The position numbers and the translations under genes are program-made. Source: Lampris incognitus (lineage: Eukaryota; Chordata; Actinopteri; Lampriformes; Lampridae). Taken from it: DNA of 64,000 nucleotides. The stretch is from assembly GCF_029633865.1 (NCBI RefSeq), contig NC_079216.1:17520505-17584504 (forward strand). The letters run 5' to 3'. Below are positions 1 to 10,063 of this stretch, in pieces (position 1 is the stretch's first letter; the number at the start of each line of letters is the position of its first letter). Below the pieces are notes generated by a model. It saw only the letters and a program-made list of their open reading frames with translations. It had not been told where the DNA came from and ran no database searches.

Positions 1-303
1 TTGATGGGGGTGAATGGTGAGATTTAGCTTTTTCCCTCTTTAGTTTCCTGAATCTGTATGTGCAAGTTCCCAATTTGAAACTTGCCGAAACATTCAAATT
101 AAATGAACAAAAAAAATCACATTGAGTTTTTCCTCGTCTGAATCGAGGGTCAAAGAAAAGGGGCATTACACATTGCACAAAATGTAACTGTGACTTTAAA
201 GCCATCTGGGACTAGATTATAATGTAGGGTTATACAGATAAAATTGACATGAGAAACACTTGGGCAAGCATGACTTTCTTTGGCGCTTAAGACAGAAGGA
301 AGG
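1..303 (+). repeat. tRNA array, spacer before first tRNA-Lys (partial unit L0)
   Basis: This is the 5' spacer of the array unit, cut by the window edge. It matches 2876-3176 and 6254-6557 almost base for base, and on the opposite strand 18122-18420, 31777-32095 and others. I see no gene in it. Confidence 0.9.
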
Positions 304-376
304 GCCTGAGTAGCTCAGACGGAAGAGCATCAGACTTTTAATCTGAGGGTCCAGGGTTCAAGTCCCGGTTCAGGCG
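304..376 (+). tRNA. tRNA-Lys (anticodon TTT)
   Basis: A 73-nt cloverleaf with D-stem GCTC/GAGC, anticodon stem TCAGA/TCTGA around loop CTTTTAA (anticodon TTT), and T-loop TTCAAGT. The T-stem has one mismatch (CAGGG against CCCGG) that most sister copies lack, so this copy may be weakened. There is no run of four T within at least 60 nt downstream. It is the first gene of unit L1. Confidence 0.93.
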
Positions 377-399
377 TCCGGTTCACGCTTCAGAAAAAT

Positions 400-554
400 T
401 ATCGTCACCTGAAGTGCTGCTGCTCAAGAGTTATTTATAAAAGTATACACAGGTGCTAGTGTCCTGAAGAACTACTACTTAAATAACTCCAATCAATTAT
501 GGAGGTGCTGGTGTCCCGATGAACCGCTACTCAAGCGACTGCAGTTGAATGTGG
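400..554 (+). repeat. Imperfect ~52-bp minisatellite, about 3 copies, between tRNA-Lys and tRNA-Met
   Basis: Copies at about 400-450, 451-502 and 503-554 share the pattern AGGTGCTRGTGTCC, then GAWGAAC, CTACT and a trailing CTCAAG or CTTAAA block. The same three-copy arrangement recurs in every array unit (for example 6660-6810 and, inverted, 31520-31680), so it predates array growth. Short open frames through it are by-products of the repeat and not genes. Confidence 0.7.
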
Positions 555-801
555 TGCACATAGGGGAGCAGCAGAAACAAAGTGACTTGGTTGTCTCGTG
601 AAGTCTGCTGAAAAAGGGACCCACAGACTTTCTCAACCTTAACGTGAGACTTAATATGAGTGCATGTTATTTTTCCCAACTTACAGCAGTCGGGAAATTC
701 CTGGCTTTTAGCTGCTTTAACAAGATGGCGCTTGGAGACGTTGTTTAATTAGCACACAGTTTTTCACTTGTTGCGAGACTGTACCTCAACATTGGGCCCC
801 A

Positions 802-874
802 GCCTCGTTGGCGCAGTAGGCAGCGCGTCAGTCTCATAATCTGAAGGTCGTGAGTTCAACCCTCACACGGGGCA
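802..874 (+). tRNA. tRNA-Met (CAT, elongator type)
   Basis: A 73-nt gene starting GCCTCGTTGGCGCAG, with anticodon loop CTCATAA and 3' end CACGGGGCA. Acceptor, D, anticodon and T stems all pair as in vertebrate elongator tRNA-Met, including the usual T31/T39 mismatch. The T-loop is TTCAACC. It lies 425 bp downstream of tRNA-Lys on the same strand. Confidence 0.95.
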
Positions 875-963
875 CACAATTTGGTATTTCGCTGTAGATT
901 TGTGTCATAAACTCTTATCTTCAGATTGCCCATCAAGCCAGATCTCCAAATGCCTTTATCGTC

Positions 964-1207
964 GTTCATTTCAGTGTTGTAGAAATACACTACCGATGCT
1001 TGCCTGATACCTTTACTTCTTCCTGCGTCACCATGCTACAACTCTCTAAAATCAGTGCAAAGCTGCACTGCATAGATAAACTGGATTGGCAGCCCTATAC
1101 GGAACATACGTCTCACAGGTGCATTTCAGAGTACTGATGTCGCCAAATATGGAAACGCAATCATCACAGTTCATTTCAGTGTTGTAGAAATACAGTATGC
1201 TTGCTTA
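964..1207 (+). repeat. Duplicated ~40-bp segment in the Met-Ala spacer
   Basis: The segment GTTCATTTCAGTGTTGTAG followed by AAATACA and a GATGCTTGC-like tail occurs at 964-1004 and again at 1169-1207. The pair is present in all complete units on both arms. The rest of the spacer (875-1347) holds no gene. Confidence 0.75.
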
Positions 1208-1347
1208 ACATATAGCTATGTGACACCCTTCTAGAAAACACCAACTGTATTGGCAGCCATTTCTACTAGTTAAGTCTCACAGTTAAATTGATAATACCTG
1301 CAAATGCCTTCCAAACAGAATACAGACAATGCTCAACAATGCCTGGC

Positions 1348-1420
1348 TGGAGAATGCGGGTATCGATCCCGCTGCCTCTCGCATGCTAAGCGAGCGCTCT
1401 ACCACTTGAGCTAAGTCCCC
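1348..1420 (-). tRNA. tRNA-Ala (AGC)
   Basis: Read on the - strand this is a 73-nt tRNA with anticodon loop TTAGCAT (AGC), D-stem GCTC/GAGC, T-loop ATCGATA and a G3:T70 pair, the alanine identity element. Position 6 is C against T67, a mismatch not present in most sister copies. It converges on the Lys and Met genes of its unit. Confidence 0.93.
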
Positions 1421-2336
1421 TAGCTCACACCTTAAGAACCTCGCACGGTAAAGAGTAATTCACCAGAAGGTTGTGTGGAAGAGAGTCTAAACTAGTGTTT
1501 GGCATGCCTTGGCAATAAGCTTTCATTGAAATAGCATACTCATCAAATGAAGCAGAAGTTAGCTTAGCTCGTTACCGTTTACTGCTAACTTATGTAAGTG
1601 TGTTCAAATGCCTTTTTCTAGCTGTGCTCTCCGCTTAGGTATGTTGCCTCTCTTAGAGAGGCTTGTCCACACGTCACCAAGAGGGGTTTCATTCCATTAA
1701 GTTAGAGGCGATTGGCATTTGAGATACTTTACAGCCTCGGCTTCATAGTCATCTCGTTGGCATCGGCGACAGTGCTAGCAATAGCTTGGCCATATTCGAA
1801 AATGAAGCTTGGTTTATTTCGGTCTCGCAGGATAGGAGTGCTCACCTGCACCAGCTGCCGGCTGTGTGGCCTGGTCTGAGTCACCCTTCCTCAGTGCACA
1901 GTTTGTTTTTCTGGTTTGCATGTCCTCTCAGGCAACACTAAACAAAACACGCTAGTAATAGGCGATTCTATTACCTACTACATCAAACCTAGCATGGCCT
2001 ACTGATGTTTGCTTTTACCTGGGCCCAGAGCTACGGACGCTGAACGTAATCTTCGGCTGCTGGCATCACATAGGCATAAGCAGTAGATCGAGGCACAACA
2101 CCCACAGATCAGAAACTACAGCGTTATGTGTTTGTTTTTTTTTTTCATGTGAGCGCCAATGATGATAAGATGAAACAATCTTAGGTCACAAAGAAAAACA
2201 TAGCCAAAACGTATTATCTTGCCAGTAAGATGAGTCCACATGTATTCTTTATATCTGCTCCCCTATCTTTGAGGAATAACGATGACTGCTATGACCGGTT
2301 ACATATGCTGAATTTCTGTTTTGCTCCGTTTAATAC

Positions 2337-2767
2337 TGTAGCGAATTCGAGGGACAACGCAACCACAGGAACTGCCGCTGCCGGGTACCGATTCCGTGTC
2401 GCCCGCACCGCAGGAGACATCGCTGACCGCTCCACTAAACGGTCAGCCCCGCCAGCCAGCGGCCAGCGTGTCTTCTTATCCATGCACGTTACACTACCCC
2501 CCTCCTTCGGGAAGCGCGTCCCCGCGCTTAAGCATATCAGCTCCTTCACGCCTGAGGGCGCATACGCTTCCGATGGCCTTACGGGCGCCCCATCCCACTT
2601 CTGACACACATGTAACGAATTCGGAGGACAACGCAACCACAGGAACTGCCGCGGCCGGGAAGCGAACCCGTATCGCCCGCACCGCAGGAGACATCGCTAA
2701 CCGCTCGATTAAAGGGTCAGACACGCCAGCCAGTGGCCAGCGTGTCTTCTTATCCATGCACGTTACA
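2337..2767 (-). mobile_element. TRIM (miniature LTR element) with tRNA-like LTRs, copy T1
   Basis: Two 157-bp direct repeats (2337-2493 and 2611-2767) flank a 117-bp core. On the - strand the LTR begins TGTAACGTGCATGG and ends near GAATTCGYTACA. The core begins with a site of the form TGNGTGTCAGAAGTGGGATGG, complementary to a tRNA-Leu 3' end, and ends with a purine tract (GAAGGAGGGGGGTAG). There is no coding capacity. Inside the LTR are an A box (TAGTGGAGCGG type) and a near-consensus B box (GGTTCGCTTCC type) about 45 nt apart. The two LTRs differ at roughly 10% of sites, so it is old. A ~33-bp direct duplication of array sequence flanks it. Confidence 0.8.
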
Positions 2768-3176
2768 TACGCTGAACTTCTGTTTTGCTCCGTTTAATAC
2801 TAAGCAAGGATTCTTGATTTTAGATATATGGTTTTTCTTTCTGGGATCCACAGTGGAAATCTATGGGGGTGTCTTGATGGGGGTGAATGGTGAGATTTAG
2901 CTGTTTCCCTCTTTAGTTTCCTGAATCTGTATGTGCAAGTTCCCAATTTGAAACTTGCCGAAACATTCAAATTAAATGAACAAAAAAAATCACATTGAGT
3001 TTTTCCTCGTCTGAATCGAGGGTCAAAGAAAAGGGGCATTACACATTGCACAAAATGTAACTGTGACTTTAAAGCCATCTGGGACTAGATTATAATGTAG
3101 GGTTATACAGATAAAATTGACATGAGAAACACTTGGGCAAGCATGACTTTCTTTGGCGCTTAAAACAGAAGGAAGG

Positions 3177-3249
3177 GCCTGAGTAGCTCAGACGGAAGAG
3201 CATCAGACTTTTAATCTGAGGGTCCAGGGTTCAAGTCCCTGTTCAGGTG
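3177..3249 (+). tRNA. tRNA-Lys (TTT)
   Basis: A 73-nt gene with anticodon loop CTTTTAA and intact D, anticodon and T stems. The base at position 72 is T, giving a G1:T72 wobble at the acceptor end. First gene of unit L2. Confidence 0.93.
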
Positions 3250-3674
3250 TCTGGTTCACGCTTCAGAAAAATTATCGTCACCTGAAGTGCTGCTGCTCAA
3301 GAGTTATTTATAAAAGTATACACAGGTGCTAGTGTCCTGAAGAACTACTACTTAAATAACTCCAATCAATTATGGAGGTGCTGGTGTCCCGATGAACCGC
3401 TACTCAAGCGACTGCAGTTGAATGTGGTGCACATAGAGGAGCAGCAGAAACAAAGTGACTTGGTTGTCTCGTGAAGTCTGCTGAAAAAGGGACCCACAGA
3501 CTTTCTCAACCTTAACGTGAGACTTAATATGAGTGCATGTTATTTTTCCCAACTTACAGCAGTCGGGAAATTCCTGGCTTTTAGCTGCTTTAACAAGATG
3601 GCGCTTGGAGACGTTGTTTAATTAGCACACAGTTTTTCACTTGTTGCGAGACTGTACCTCAACATTGGGCCCCA

Positions 3675-3747
3675 GCCTCGTTGGCGCAGTAGGCAGCGCG
3701 TCAGTCTCATAATCTGAAGGTCGTGAGTTCAACCCTCACACGGGGCA
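3675..3747 (+). tRNA. tRNA-Met (CAT, elongator type)
   Basis: Identical to the copy at 802-874. All stems pair and the anticodon loop is CTCATAA. Confidence 0.95.
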
Positions 3748-4220
3748 CACAATTTGGTATTTCGCTGTAGATTTGTGTCATAAACTCTTATCTTCAGATT
3801 GCCCATCAAGCCAAATCTCCAAATGCCTTTATCGTCGTTCATTTCAGTGTTGTAGAAATACACTACCGATGCTTGCCTGATACCTTTACTTCTTCCTGCG
3901 TCACCATGCTACAACTCTCTAAAATCAGAGCAAAGCTGCACTGCATAGATAAACTGGATTGGCAGCCCTATACGGAACATACGTCTCACAGGTGCATTTC
4001 AGAGTACTGATGTCGCCAAATATGGAAACGCAATCATCACAGTTCATTTCAGTGTTGTAGAAATACAGTATGCTTGCTTAACATATAGCTATGTGACACC
4101 CTTCTAGAAAACACCAACTGTATTGGCAGCCATTTCTACTAGTTAAGTCTCACAGTTAAATTGATAATAACTGCAAATGCCTTCCAAACAGAATACAGAC
4201 AATGCTCAACAATGCCTGGC

Positions 4221-4293
4221 TGGAGAATGCGGGCATCGATCCCGCTGCCTCTCGCATGCTAAGCGAGCGCTCTACCACTTGAGCTAATTCCCC
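4221..4293 (-). tRNA. tRNA-Ala (AGC)
   Basis: On the - strand it starts GGGGAATTAGCTCAAG, has anticodon loop TTAGCAT, a fully paired acceptor stem with G3:T70, and T-loop ATCGATG. It looks fully intact. Confidence 0.95.
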
Positions 4294-4471
4294 TAGCTCA
4301 CATCTTAAGAACCTCGCACGGTAAAGAGTAATTCACCAGAAGGTTGTGTGGAAGAGAGTCTAAACTAGTGTTTGGCATGCCTTGGCAATAAGCTTTCATT
4401 GAAATAGCGTAGTCATCAAATGAAGCAGGAGTTAGCTTAGCTCGTTACCGTTTACAGCTAACGTATGTAAG

Positions 4472-5260
4472 TGTAAGGTAGTAATGTTTATCCGCCACAG
4501 GGTGGCACTGTTACGCTGTATGTTCCCCTGGGAATGCCGCAAATGGCGATGTTTGTCCCTTTTGCAACACCGTACCCCTAGTTCTTGTGCCGGGCAAAAG
4601 GCTACGTTGATCAAATGTTTTTTTGTTTCTTCTGCCGGAAGGTGAGCAGTGTTACTGGCGGTCTGCATTATCATAAAAATATTGATTTATATCGCACATA
4701 TTGTCTAACTGTTTATTCTGTGGTGTTAATAGACACGTTTGCTTATAACCTAGTTAAAGTTTGATGTCGAACATTGTATTTGGCAAGAGAAATGTGACAA
4801 AAAAGTGTTGGCTAGCCTGTTGAGCATTAGCATGGCATATAACGCAGGATGCAGTATTATTTGAGCAGATTATCCATGTTTTTTTTTGTTGAATTTTATG
4901 GGTAATAAGTGCCTTATTTAATTTATAATGGATGACATTTGCTTTGGTTTTGCCGTAAGGTAGCATTTTGATATGAGATGTGTTTATTTGCACATTTGAA
5001 CTTTTTATTTTAATTTTATTGAGAAAGAAAAATGTTTTTTTGTTTCTTCTGCCGGAAGCTGTGAGTATGATGAGACCAGCGGCCAGCTGATTGATGAGAG
5101 GTGAAGTGTAAGCGAGTGCCAATAAAGTGTCCAGGTCTCAGCCACGATCACAAGCCTCCGCCTCCTTCCTTTTCCACGCAAACATCATACTACAACAAAC
5201 ACAACGCAGAGTCTCAGGGCGTGTAGGGAGACGACGGCCGAACGCAAAGTGCGGGTTACA
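4472..5260 (+). mobile_element. Solo LTR of the His-primed Gypsy family (789 bp)
   Basis: It begins TGTAAGG, ends GGTTACA and is flanked by a 4-bp target duplication TAAG (4468-4471 and 5261-5264). An AATAAAG signal lies near 5123. It is about 1% different from the LTRs of the full element at 32899-41415. It sits at the same point of the array unit and in the same orientation relative to the unit as that element. Confidence 0.92.
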
Positions 5261-5999
5261 TAAGTGTGTTCAAATGTCTTTTTCTAGCTGTGCTCTCCAC
5301 TTAGGTATGTTGCCTCTCTTAGAGAGGCTTGTCCACATGTCAGCAAGAGGGGTTTCATTCCATTAAGTTAGAGGCGATTGGCATTTGAGATACCTTACAG
5401 CCTCGGCTTCATAGTCATCTCATTGGCATCGGCGACAGTGCTAGCAATAGCTTGGCCACATCCGCAAATGAAGCTTGGTTTATCTCGGTCTCGCAGGATA
5501 GGAGTGCTCACCTGCACCAGCTGCCGGCTGTGTGGCCTGGTTTGAGTCACCCCTCCTCAGTGCACAGTGTTTTTTCTGGTTTGCATGTCCTCTCAGGCAA
5601 CACTAAACAAAACACGCTAGTAACAGGCGATTCTATTACCTACTACATCAAAACTAGCATGACCTACTGATGTTTGCTTTTACCTGGGGCCAGAGCTACG
5701 GACGCTGAAGGCAATCTTCGGCTGCTGGCATCACATAGGCATAAGCAGCAGATAGAGGCACAACACCCACAGATCAGAAACTACAGCGTTTTGTGTTTGG
5801 TTTTTTTTCATGTGAGCACCAACGATGATAAGATGAAACAATCTTAGGTCACAAAGAAAAACATAGCCAAAACGTATTATCTTGCCAGAAAGATGAGTCC
5901 ACATGGATTCATTATATCTGCTACCCTATCTTTGAGGAATAAGAATGACTTCTATGATCGGTTACATATGCTGAACTTCTGTTTTGCTCCGTTTAATAC

Positions 6000-6149
6000 T
6001 GTAGCGAATTCGAGGGACAACGCAACCACAGGAATTGCCGCGGCCGGGAACCGATCCCGTGTCGCCCGCACCGCAGGAGACATCGCTGACCGCCCCTCTA
6101 AACGGTCAGACCCGCCAGCCAGCGTGTCTTCTTATCCATGCTCGTTACA
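6000..6149 (-). mobile_element. TRIM solo LTR, copy T2
   Basis: A single copy of the 150 to 157-bp TRIM LTR, from TGTAGCGAATTCG to CTCGTTACA, lies between the same ~33-bp duplicated array segments that flank copy T1. One LTR without a core fits recombination between the LTRs of a full copy. Confidence 0.78.
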
Positions 6150-6557
6150 TATGCTGAACTTCTGTTTTGCTCCGTTTAACACTAAGCAAGGATTCTTGAT
6201 TTTAGATATATGGTTTTCTTTCTGGGATCCACAGTGGAAATCTACGGGGGTGTCTTGATGGGGGTGAATGGTGAGATTTAGCTGTGTCCCTCTTTAGTTT
6301 CCTGAATCTGTATGTGCAAGTTCCCAATTTGAAACTTGCCGAAACATTCAAATTAAATGAACAAAAAAAATCCCATTGAGTTTTTCCTCGTTTGAATCGA
6401 GGGTCAAAGAAAAGGGGCATTATACATTGCACAAAATGTAACTGTGACTTTAAAGCCCTCTGGGACTAGATTATAATTTAGGGTTATACAGATAAAATTG
6501 ACATGAGAAACACTTGGGCAAGCATGAATTTCTTGGGCGCTTAAGACAGAAAGAAGG

Positions 6558-6630
6558 GCCTGAGTAGTTCAGACGGAAGAGCTTCAGACTTTTAATCTGA
6601 GGGTCCAGGGTTCAAGTCCCTGTTCAGGCG
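6558..6630 (+). tRNA. tRNA-Lys (TTT)
   Basis: A 73-nt gene with anticodon loop CTTTTAA and T-loop TTCAAGT. The D-stem is GTTC/GAGC (one G:T wobble) and base 26 is T, both small departures from sister copies. It probably still folds. Confidence 0.9.
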
Positions 6631-7056
6631 TCTTGTTCACGCTTCAGAAAAAAACTCATCACCTGAAGTGCTGCGGCTCAAGAGTTTATTTGTAAAAGTA
6701 TGCACAGGTGCTAGTGTCCTGATGAACTGCTACTCAAACAACTCCAATCAATTATGGAGGTGCTGGTGTACTGATGAACCGCTACTCAATCGACTGCAGT
6801 TGAATGTGGTGCACATAGAGGAGCAGCGGAAACAAAGTCGCTTGATTGTCTCGCGAAGTCTGCTGAAAAAGGGACCCACAGACTTTCTCAACCTTAATGT
6901 GAGACTTAATATGAGTGCATGTTATTTTTCCCAACTTACAGCAGTTGGGAAATTCCTGGCTTTTAGCTGCTTTAACAGGATGGCGCTTGGAGACGTTGTT
7001 TAATTAGCACACAGTTTTTCACTTGTTGTGAGACTGTACCTAATCATCGAGACCTA

Positions 7057-7129
7057 GCCTCTTTGGCGCAGTAGGCAGCGCGTCAGTCTCATAATTTGAA
7101 AGTCGTAAGTTCAACTCTCACACGGGGCA
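7057..7129 (+). tRNA. tRNA-Met (CAT), degenerate
   Basis: The anticodon loop CTCATAA is kept, but the acceptor stem has T6 against C67, the T-stem reads GTAAG against CTCAC, and the T-loop side has a further change. It is probably a decaying copy. A TTTT lies about 7 nt downstream, unlike the copies at 802 and 3675. Confidence 0.75.
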
Positions 7130-7603
7130 CAAAGTTTTGATATTTCGCTGTAGATTTGTGTCATGAACTCTTATCTTCAGATTGCCCATCAAGCCAAATC
7201 TCCAAATCCCTTTATCGTTGTTCATTTCAGTGTTGTAGAAATACACTAACGATGCTATCCTGATACCTTTACTTCTTCCTGCGTCACCATGCTACAACTC
7301 TCTAAAATCAGAGCAAAGCTGCACTGCATAGATAAACTGGATTGGCAGCCCTATACGGAACATACGTCTCACAGGTGCATTTGAGAGTACTGATGTCGCC
7401 AAATATGGAAACGCAATCATCACAGTTCATTTCAGTGTTGTAGAAATACAGTATGCTTGCTTAACATATAGCTATGTGACACCCTTCTAGAAAACACCAA
7501 CTGTATTAGCAGTCGTATATAGTAGTTAAGTCTCACAGTTAAATTGATAATAACTGCAAATGCCTTCCAAACAGAATACAGACAATACTCAACAATTCCT
7601 GGC

Positions 7604-7676
7604 TGGAGAATGCGGGCATCGATCCCGCTGCCTCTCGCATGCTAAGCGAGCGCTCTACCACTTGAGCTAATTCCCC
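7604..7676 (-). tRNA. tRNA-Ala (AGC)
   Basis: Identical on the - strand to the intact copy at 4221-4293: GGGGAAT acceptor, anticodon AGC, G3:T70. Confidence 0.95.
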
Positions 7677-7779
7677 TAGCTCGCAAATTAAGAACCTCGC
7701 ACGGTAAAGTGTATTTCACCAGAAGGTTGTGTGGAAGAGAGTCTAAACTAGTGTTTGGCATGCCTTGGCCATAAGCTTT

Positions 7780-8666
7780 TGTAGCCGGCAGGTAAATCTG
7801 TTAAATATGTTAAATGAATTTCCACTTAAATTTAGTATAGTTTAACTGTTAATATATGTAATTGTTACACTGTCAAGCCATGTAAAATGTCATTTGATGT
7901 ATCTAAATTGTGAAGCAGATTGTGAGTGTATTTTTATAGTTTTGGTTGTCATTGCATGTTTTGACCAGTAAGTGGCAGTGGCGGACTTTTATTGTAACTC
8001 CGTGCAAGTTATCCAAGTGCATCTTGGGTATTCTTTCTTTTTTTCTTGTGTGGAGCGCCTGAAGATTGCGGTGTGACGGTGCTCTGACTCCGTAGTAAGT
8101 AAGGGTAAATATCTTGTGAAATATACCTGTAACATTATTCCAAACAATATTGTATGTCGGTAATTTGACAAGATGGTTTGATTTAGACGCTACTGGAGTT
8201 GATGTTCGGTGATTTTGGGCGCGAGCCGTCGACCGCTGTTCGCCATTGCAGGCATGACAAGGTAATGTTGGCGTGAATAAAGCCACACCATGCCATTGTA
8301 TTTGGGTAGTAAGGGAAATGTAAAGGTTTTATATGCATTTTAATTCTGTTTAAAGGTAACTGACAGAGTGAGAAGTTGCGCGATCTTCAGGAAGTTCCAC
8401 ATGTCTTTGTTAAACCCTGTTTAACGTACATAGTCCACTGCCGTATTTTGCACCGTATGTTGTATGTTGTATTTATTTTCCTTTTAAAATCTTTTCTGTT
8501 AAACTTGCCACATCTGTGAACATTTATGAGCTGTTTGCTCGAAAGACACAGGAATGTATGCACTCAGTAAAACGATCTGCATTCGAAGGTTCAAACAATA
8601 AAATTAAAGCTACAAGAACCCCGGAAGTAATTGTGTCCTGTGTGGTATCTAATTTCACGGGCTACA
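7780..8666 (+). mobile_element. Solo LTR, unassigned family (887 bp)
   Basis: It begins TGTAGCCGG and ends CGGGCTACA, so the ends are short inverted repeats of TG/CA type. It interrupts array sequence in the motif AAGCTTTCATTG, with a probable but imperfect 4-bp duplication (CTTT/CTTC). An AATAAAG signal lies near 8275. A second copy with a clean 4-bp duplication is at 51542-52416. It has no coding region. Confidence 0.82.
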
Positions 8667-9482
8667 CTTCAATTGAAATAGCATACTCATCAAATGAAGC
8701 AGAAGTTAGCTTAGCTCGTTACCGTTTACTGCTAACTTATGTAAGTGTGCTCAAATGTCTTTTTCTAGCTGTGCTCTCCACTTAGGTATGTTGCCTCTCT
8801 TGGAGAGGCTTGTCCACACGTCAGCAAGAGGGGTTTCATTCCATTAAGTTAGAGGCGATTGGCGTTTGACATACCTTACAGCCTCGGCTTCATAGTCATC
8901 TCGTTGGCATCTGCGACAGTGCTAGCAATAGCTTGGCCATATCCGAAAATGAAGCTTGGTTTATCTCGGTCTTGCAGGACAGGAGTGCTCACCTGCACCA
9001 GCTGCCGGCTGTGTGGCCTGGTCTGAGTCACCCCTCCTCAGTGCACAGTTTGTTTTTCTGGTTTGCATGTCCTCTCAGGCAACACTAAGCAAAACACGCT
9101 AGTAATAGGCGATTCTATTACCTACTACATCAAAACTAGCATGGCCTACTGATGTTTGCTTTTACCTGGGGCCAGAGCTACGGACGCTGAACGTAATCTT
9201 CGGCTGCTGGCATCACATAGGCATAAGCAGTAGATCGAGGCACAACACCCACAGATCAGAAACTACAGCGTTTTGTGTTTGGTTTTTTTTTCATGTGAGC
9301 GCCAAAGATGATAAGATGAAACAATCTTAGGTCACAAAGAAAAACATAGCCAAAACGTATTATCTTGCCAGAAAGATGAGCCCACATGGATTCATTATAT
9401 CTGCTCCCCTATCTTTGAGGAATAACGATGACTGCTATGACCGGTTACATATGCTGAATTTCTGTTTTGCTCCGTTTAATAC

Positions 9483-9512
9483 TGTAGCGAATTCGAGGGA
9501 CAACGCAACCAC
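9483..9512 (-). mobile_element. TRIM LTR remnant, copy T3
   Basis: Only about 30 bp of the TRIM LTR (TGTAGCGAATTCGAGGGAC onward) remain. They join directly to the tRNA-Lys remnant at 9516, marking a deletion breakpoint in the array. Confidence 0.7.
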
Positions 9513-9566
9513 AAAAGCATCAGACTTTTAATCTGAGGGTCCAGGGTTCAAGTCCCTGTTCAGGCG
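9513..9566 (+). pseudogene. tRNA-Lys (TTT) pseudogene, 5' third missing
   Basis: The anticodon arm, variable loop, T-arm and 3' acceptor strand match tRNA-Lys, but the 5' acceptor strand and most of the D-arm, with the A box, are replaced by TRIM sequence. It cannot form a cloverleaf and lacks half of its internal Pol III promoter. Confidence 0.9.
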
Positions 9567-9990
9567 TCTGTTTCACGCTTCAGAAAAAATCTCCTCACCT
9601 GAAGTGCTGCTGCTCAAGAGTTATTTATAAAAGTATGCACACGTGCTATTGTCATTAAGAACTACTACTCAAACAACTCCAATCAATTATGGAGGTGCTG
9701 GTGTCCCGATGAACCGCTACTGAAGCGACTGCAGTTGAATGTGGTGCACATAGAGGAGCAGCGGAAACAAAGTAGCTTGGTTGTCTCTTGAAGTCTGCTG
9801 AAAAAGGGACCCACAGACTTTCTCAACCTTAATGTGAGACTTAATATGGGTTCATGTTATTTTTCCCAACTTACAGCAGTTGGGAAATTCCTGGCTTTTA
9901 GCTGATTTAACAAGATGGCGCTTGGAGACGTTGTTTAATTAGCACACAGTTTTCACTTGTTGTAAGACTGTACCTAATCATTGGGGCCTA

Positions 9991-10063
9991 GCCTCGTTGG
10001 CGCAGTAGGCAGCGCGTCAGTCTCATAATCTGAAGGTCGTGAGATCAACCCTCACACGGGGCA
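9991..10063 (+). tRNA. tRNA-Met (CAT), T-loop variant
   Basis: All stems match the intact Met copies, but the T-loop reads ATCAACC in place of TTCAACC, losing T54 and altering the B box. It may be poorly transcribed or poorly folded. A TTTT lies about 8 nt downstream. Confidence 0.85.

Larger units (their letters stand above)
304..3176 (+). repeat. tRNA array unit L1 (2,873 bp)
   Basis: The unit runs from one tRNA-Lys to the next and holds Lys(+), Met(+), Ala(-) and a whole TRIM element. Spacers 377-801, 875-1347, 1421-2336 and 2768-3176 contain no gene that I can support. Short open frames there recur in every unit without any protein-like pattern. Without the TRIM and its flanking duplication the length is about 2.42 kb, the length of units R1 to R3. 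Confidence 0.92.
3177..6557 (+). repeat. tRNA array unit L2 (with solo LTR and TRIM solo LTR)
   Basis: The unit carries Lys, Met and Ala genes, a solo Gypsy LTR (4472-5260) and a single TRIM LTR (6000-6149). Gene-free spacers are 3250-3674, 3748-4220, 4294-4471, 5261-5999 and 6150-6557. All match the sister units and hold nothing else I can name. Confidence 0.92.
6558..9493 (+). repeat. tRNA array unit L3 (with a solo LTR)
   Basis: Holds Lys, Met and Ala genes and the solo LTR at 7780-8666. Spacers 6631-7056, 7130-7603, 7677-7779 and 8667-9482 are array sequence without genes. The unit ends in a TRIM LTR start that is fused directly to the next tRNA-Lys remnant, so several hundred base pairs of the usual pre-Lys spacer are missing. 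Confidence 0.88.

Noticed and set aside
2396-2500. TRIM LTR as a functional tRNA gene
   Set aside because: A and B boxes are present, but I could not fold a proper acceptor or anticodon stem.
2337-2767. Tandem pair of tRNA-derived SINEs
   Set aside because: The primer site, purine tract, TG/CA ends and equal 157-bp repeats fit a TRIM better. SINE origin of the LTR sequence remains possible and is raised in the findings.
2230-3078. Short open frames of 60-140 codons in array spacers (also near 5127, 5893, 6668, 10097, 49495 and similar)
   Set aside because: They recur in each unit on either strand, follow repeat or TRIM sequence and show no protein-like pattern or start context.
7903-8286. 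A 127-codon open frame on the - strand in the solo LTR (also 51910-52293)
   Set aside because: It lies wholly inside a solo LTR, shows no domain, and its conservation is explained by the repeat.
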